A stretch of DNA of 64,000 nt. Origin: Desulfobacterales bacterium (lineage in GTDB: Bacteria; Desulfobacterota; Desulfobacteria; Desulfobacterales; CAFBRK01). A model generated the notes under the pieces. That model made no database searches. It was not told the DNA's origin and was given only the letters and a program-made list of their open reading frames with translations. Below, one piece after another: positions 61,323 through 64,000 of the stretch. The translations under genes and the position numbers were made by a program. The DNA lies in contig JAIPEL010000004.1 in assembly GCA_021737185.1 (NCBI GenBank), positions 1 to 64,000 on the forward strand. Direction: 5' to 3'. The number at the start of each line of letters is the position of its first letter. Positions within the stretch are counted from its first letter, which is position 1.

Positions 61323-61966
61323 TGGAAGGCGGTAGACGAGGGGATTCAGGCCTGGCGGAAGGCCTTCCCGATGAAAAATTCGCAGCCCTGGAGGCGATCT
61401 ACCGGGTCCACGAAAAGGCGCTCCAACCGTTCGTGAAAGAGGCGATCTGCCGGCCTGGGTGCAGCTTTTGCTGCACCCACTACGGCCCGCTCGACATCAC
61501 CACCTTAGAAGGGCTTGCGATCCGGGGGCGGCTTTCCGCATTCAAGGGACGGCAGCAGGCACGGATGCAGGAGCGGATCCGGCGCAACCGGAAGCTCAAG
61601 GAGATGGGAGAGGCCGCCGTCTGCCCCTTTCTCGATGCAGCCCAGCGCTGCCGCATCTACGAGGCCAGGCCCTTTTCCTGCCGGCAGCTTTATTCGCTGC
61701 AGCCCTGCGAGGGAAGAGGCCCGACGGTGCACCGGCAGGCCGCGGCGCTTGCCAAAGAGACGGTGCAAAAGATCCAGCGCCTCGACGACACCGGCTATTC
61801 CGGGCACCTGACCTATATCCTGGCTCTTTTCGACGACCGGTCCTTCCGGCGGCTCTATCTTGCCGGCGGCTTTGATCCGGCGCGGATCGAATCGTTTGGA
61901 AGATCGCACGGTCTGGTCATCAACCGGGGGGTTTCCCCGGCCGGCGGCACCGCGGAGGCGACATGA
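61319..61966 (+). CDS. YkgJ-family cysteine-cluster protein
   Basis: 215 aa from ATG 61319, which overlaps the previous stop. The family cysteines lie in ICRPGCSFCCTHYGPLD and in VCPFLDAAQRCRIYEARPFS, then CRQL. Family proteins are thought to bind zinc or an Fe-S cluster; the role is not established. It overlaps the downstream gene by four bases and belongs to the same tight operon. Confidence 0.85.
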   Translation: MMEGGRRGDSGLAEGLPDEKFAALEAIYRVHEKALQPFVKEAICRPGCSFCCTHYGPLDITTLEGLAIRGRLSAFKGRQQARMQERIRRNRKLKEMGEAAVCPFLDAAQRCRIYEARPFSCRQLYSLQPCEGRGPTVHRQAAALAKETVQKIQRLDDTGYSGHLTYILALFDDRSFRRLYLAGGFDPARIESFGRSHGLVINRGVSPAGGTAEAT

Positions 61967-62385
61967 TCGACCCTGAACTGGAAAAGGCGATCAGAAAAAG
62001 GATCGCCAAGATCCCCATCGTCGACACCCTCAACATGGATATCACCGCTTTTTCGGCGGGGGGCTGCGAGATGATCGTCCCGCGCAAAACTGCCTACGAC
62101 GGGGTCTACGAGTCGTTTCACGGCGGGCTGATGCTCACGGCGGCAGACAGCGCCGCCTGCTTTGCCCTTTTCACCCTGGCCGGGGCCGATGCCCGGCTCA
62201 CGACCACCGACATGGGCATTCGATTCCTGGCGCCGTGTCGGAGCGACCTGACGGTTCGGGCCGAGGTGATCAAGTTCGGGCGCACCCTCTGCCCGGTGGG
62301 CGTCGACCTGCTGGACGACAAAGGAAATCTCACGGCCGTGGCCCAGGTCAGCTACATCCGGATCGATGCCCTGAATGGTTCATAA
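61963..62385 (+). CDS. PaaI-type hotdog thioesterase
   Basis: 140 aa. The hotdog core with ESFHGGLMLTAADSAACFAL, holding the H-G-G catalytic turn and the following helix, and TTDMGIRFLAPCRSDLTVRA. It hydrolyses an acyl- or aryl-CoA thioester. Starts in the YkgJ stop (ATGA). Substrate unknown. Confidence 0.87.
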   Translation: MIDPELEKAIRKRIAKIPIVDTLNMDITAFSAGGCEMIVPRKTAYDGVYESFHGGLMLTAADSAACFALFTLAGADARLTTTDMGIRFLAPCRSDLTVRAEVIKFGRTLCPVGVDLLDDKGNLTAVAQVSYIRIDALNGS

Positions 62386-62412
62386 ATTCGAACGAATCGG
62401 ATAGGAGGCCGC

Positions 62413-63438
62413 ATGGAATTTCGAGCGATCCAAAAAGAAACCGTCATCTTAAACCCGCTCAAGGACATGGAGCGCCGGTTGATCCCCAGCGAGATCCGCT
62501 TCGATCCGCTCACCGGCCGAAGCGCGCGGATCTGCCACTTCATGAAGCTGCAGTGGGATAAGCCGGACTTCGAGAAGATGGTGGCCGGCACCGAGGCCAA
62601 CTGCCCGTTCTGCCCGGAGCGGGTGATGAAGGTGACGCCCTGTTTTCCGGACGAAATCCTGCCCGGCGGCCGGATGGTGGCCTCGGACGGCATGGTCCTG
62701 TTTCCGAATCTGGCCCCCTACGACAGTCTGGGCGCCGTGGCCACCATGGGCGGCCGACATTTCATTCCCATGACCGAAATCGAAAAGGACCGGATCGTTC
62801 GGGCCTTCGACCTGGCCATGGGGTTTTTCCGGCACGTGAAGGAAATCGGGCACCCCGAGGCGGTCTACCACCTGATCAACTGGAACTACATGCCGGTGTC
62901 GGGCAGCTCCATCATCCACCCCCACCTTCAGGTATTTTCCACCTCCTCGGCCCCGAACCTCATGCGTGAAGAGCTCCAGGCGGCCAGGGCCTATATGGAC
63001 AAAAACGGCAGCAACTACTGGGACGATCTGGTGGCTGCCGAGACCGAGAAGGGCCAGCGGCTGCTGGGCCGGATCGGCCGGACCACCTGGCTGACGGCCT
63101 ACGCTCCCATGGGCGTGGCCGGAGACGTGGTGGCCGTGGTCGACGGCGCCCGCTCCACCCTGGAGCTGACCGACGAAGACCTGGCAGACATCGCAGACGG
63201 GCTGCGAAAGACCATGGCCGCCTACGACAAGATGGGCATCTACAGCTTCAACATGAATTTTTTCAGCGGCACCGAGGGAGACGACTTTTCCCGCTTTCAC
63301 CTGGTCTTCTCCCCCCGGACCTTTTTCAACCAGGCCCTGGGAACGCCGGATATCGGTGCGCTTCGCAACCTGTTCAACGAGACGCTGTGCATGGCGTTTC
63401 CCGAAGAGATCAACCAAAGTTTAAAAGCAAGCTTTTAA
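62413..63438 (+). CDS. Galactose-1-phosphate uridylyltransferase-like (HIT superfamily) protein
   Basis: 341 aa behind AGGAGG. Zinc ligands NCPFCPE near residue 64, and the HIT active site SSIIHPHLQVFSTSS, where GalT has HPHGQ; H-x-H with Q keeps the nucleophilic His pattern. FNMNFFSGTEGDDFSRFHLV is the C-terminal HIT part. It probably transfers a nucleotidyl or phosphate group between sugar phosphates, but the match is loose and the real substrate may not be galactose. Confidence 0.78.
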   Translation: MEFRAIQKETVILNPLKDMERRLIPSEIRFDPLTGRSARICHFMKLQWDKPDFEKMVAGTEANCPFCPERVMKVTPCFPDEILPGGRMVASDGMVLFPNLAPYDSLGAVATMGGRHFIPMTEIEKDRIVRAFDLAMGFFRHVKEIGHPEAVYHLINWNYMPVSGSSIIHPHLQVFSTSSAPNLMREELQAARAYMDKNGSNYWDDLVAAETEKGQRLLGRIGRTTWLTAYAPMGVAGDVVAVVDGARSTLELTDEDLADIADGLRKTMAAYDKMGIYSFNMNFFSGTEGDDFSRFHLVFSPRTFFNQALGTPDIGALRNLFNETLCMAFPEEINQSLKASF

Positions 63439-63507
63439 TGCAGTCTGGAAATCCTGTTCCTAAGGATCAGGTAAGAGGAATTTGGCTCTGCCATAGGTGA
63501 TGAAGAG

Positions 63508-63552
63508 TAAAAAATACGAAGCACGAAATCCGAAATACGAAACAAATTCAAA
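63508..63552. repeat. Single-arm word array (ATACGAA / CACGAAAT) just before a start codon
   Basis: AAATACGAAGCACGAAATCC, then GAAATACGAAACAAATTCAA, running right up to the ATG at 63553. No ribosome-binding site separates it from the gene. Confidence 0.7.
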
Positions 63553-64000
63553 ATGACGGATACTGATACGCCTTCAGCCTGGGACCGAGTCTCAATTCAC
63601 GGCGGCCACAGCGGGCAGTTCTGCCTGCACGCCAAGGACAGCCTCGAGGCGGTGGTGCAGGCCTATATCGCCCAGGGTTTTTCCTGGGTGGGGATCACCG
63701 AGCACCTGCCGCCGCCGTCGGACCGGTTTCGCTACGAGGACGAAATCTCCGCAGGTCTGAGCGCCGCCTTTCTCCAGGACCGCTTTTCCCGGTACATCGA
63801 GGAGGCCAGAAGACTTCAGGAAACCTGCCGCGGGCAAATCCGGATCTACGTCGGCATGGAGACCGAGGCCTACACCGGGGCGATCCCTTTCTGCCGGGAG
63901 CTGATCCGCGAACACCGCCCGGACTACATCGTCGGTTCCGTGCACCATGTCGACGACGTCAACTTCGATTTTTCCGCCGAACACTACCAGGCCGCCGTCT
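63553..64000 (+). CDS. PHP-domain histidinol-phosphatase-like protein (partial)
   Basis: 149 codons up to the window end; no stop reached. SIHGGHSGQFCLHA is the first PHP metal motif (HGGHSG in place of the usual DxHxHS), with GITEHLPP, GMETEAYTGA and VGSVHHVDDVNF. The HisJ/HisK set removes phosphate from histidinol phosphate in histidine synthesis. The ATG lacks a Shine-Dalgarno sequence, and the word array supplies its A-rich leader. Confidence 0.85.
   Translation, partial: MTDTDTPSAWDRVSIHGGHSGQFCLHAKDSLEAVVQAYIAQGFSWVGITEHLPPPSDRFRYEDEISAGLSAAFLQDRFSRYIEEARRLQETCRGQIRIYVGMETEAYTGAIPFCRELIREHRPDYIVGSVHHVDDVNFDFSAEHYQAAV

Overview
The window reads as one continuous, GC-rich bacterial chromosome segment. 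The organism is most likely a strictly anaerobic Desulfobacterota (former Deltaproteobacteria), possibly Desulfobacterales. This is inferred from the gene content: an uninterrupted S10-spc-alpha ribosomal block next to an anaerobic acyl-CoA cluster with a BcrB/HgdB-type Fe-S protein and its ATP-driven activator, an ADP-forming acyl-CoA synthetase, a TRAP transporter and a rubredoxin-type protein. No rRNA, tRNA, CRISPR, phage or transposase gene was seen.

Layout. 1-14766: the 3' end of tuf, then rpsJ through rplQ on the + strand. secY is followed directly by infA (no adk or map), L17 carries a long acidic tail, and a strong terminator closes the block. 14753-32463: a convergent GAF-GGDEF gene, then a + strand cluster (CoA-transferase AB, TRAP dctPQM, ACT protein, ketopantoate-reductase-like dehydrogenase, HgdC-type activator, BcrB/HgdB-type protein, ADP-forming acyl-CoA synthetase, AMP-forming ligase, thiolase-fold protein). 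It faces a minus-strand aroF-pheA operon. Upstream of aroF (32649-32780) lies a complete phenylalanine attenuator with a Phe-rich leader peptide and mutually exclusive stems. 32918-45198: a large GAF protein, an adenine-deaminase relative with a permease, glycogen phosphorylase, a DUF1232 protein, diaminopropionate ammonia-lyase, a NYN-LOTUS protein and a truncated ATPase. 45641-57134: a hybrid histidine kinase and a GGDEF protein sharing the same receiver-PAS front end, with a GNAT protein, M20 peptidase, MetF-like reductase, tartrate/malate-type dehydrogenase, patatin and cardiolipin synthase. 57253-64000: a structured inverted-repeat region, a quinone reductase, PfkB kinase, HAD phosphatase, a tightly packed set of small genes, a GalT-like protein and the start of a PHP phosphatase.

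How it fits together. The 16-30 kb cluster can import an organic acid (TRAP), attach CoA to it (three different CoA-activating systems) and carry out low-potential radical chemistry on the thioester (activator plus dehydratase/reductase-like protein), with a thiolase for chain cleavage. The substrate is unknown.

The intergenic DNA is unusually structured. Short-word arrays, often in two opposed arms, separate most catabolic genes, each array with its own 7-9 nt word. A palindrome of the form TAAAATCGC-N4-GCGATTTTA recurs at gene ends, often with the stop codon inside it. A ~99-bp element with 14-bp terminal inverted repeats occurs twice. Two large inverted-repeat structures lie at 54551-54788 and 57253-57475. 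All functional calls come from reading the sequence and remembered family motifs; no database search was run.
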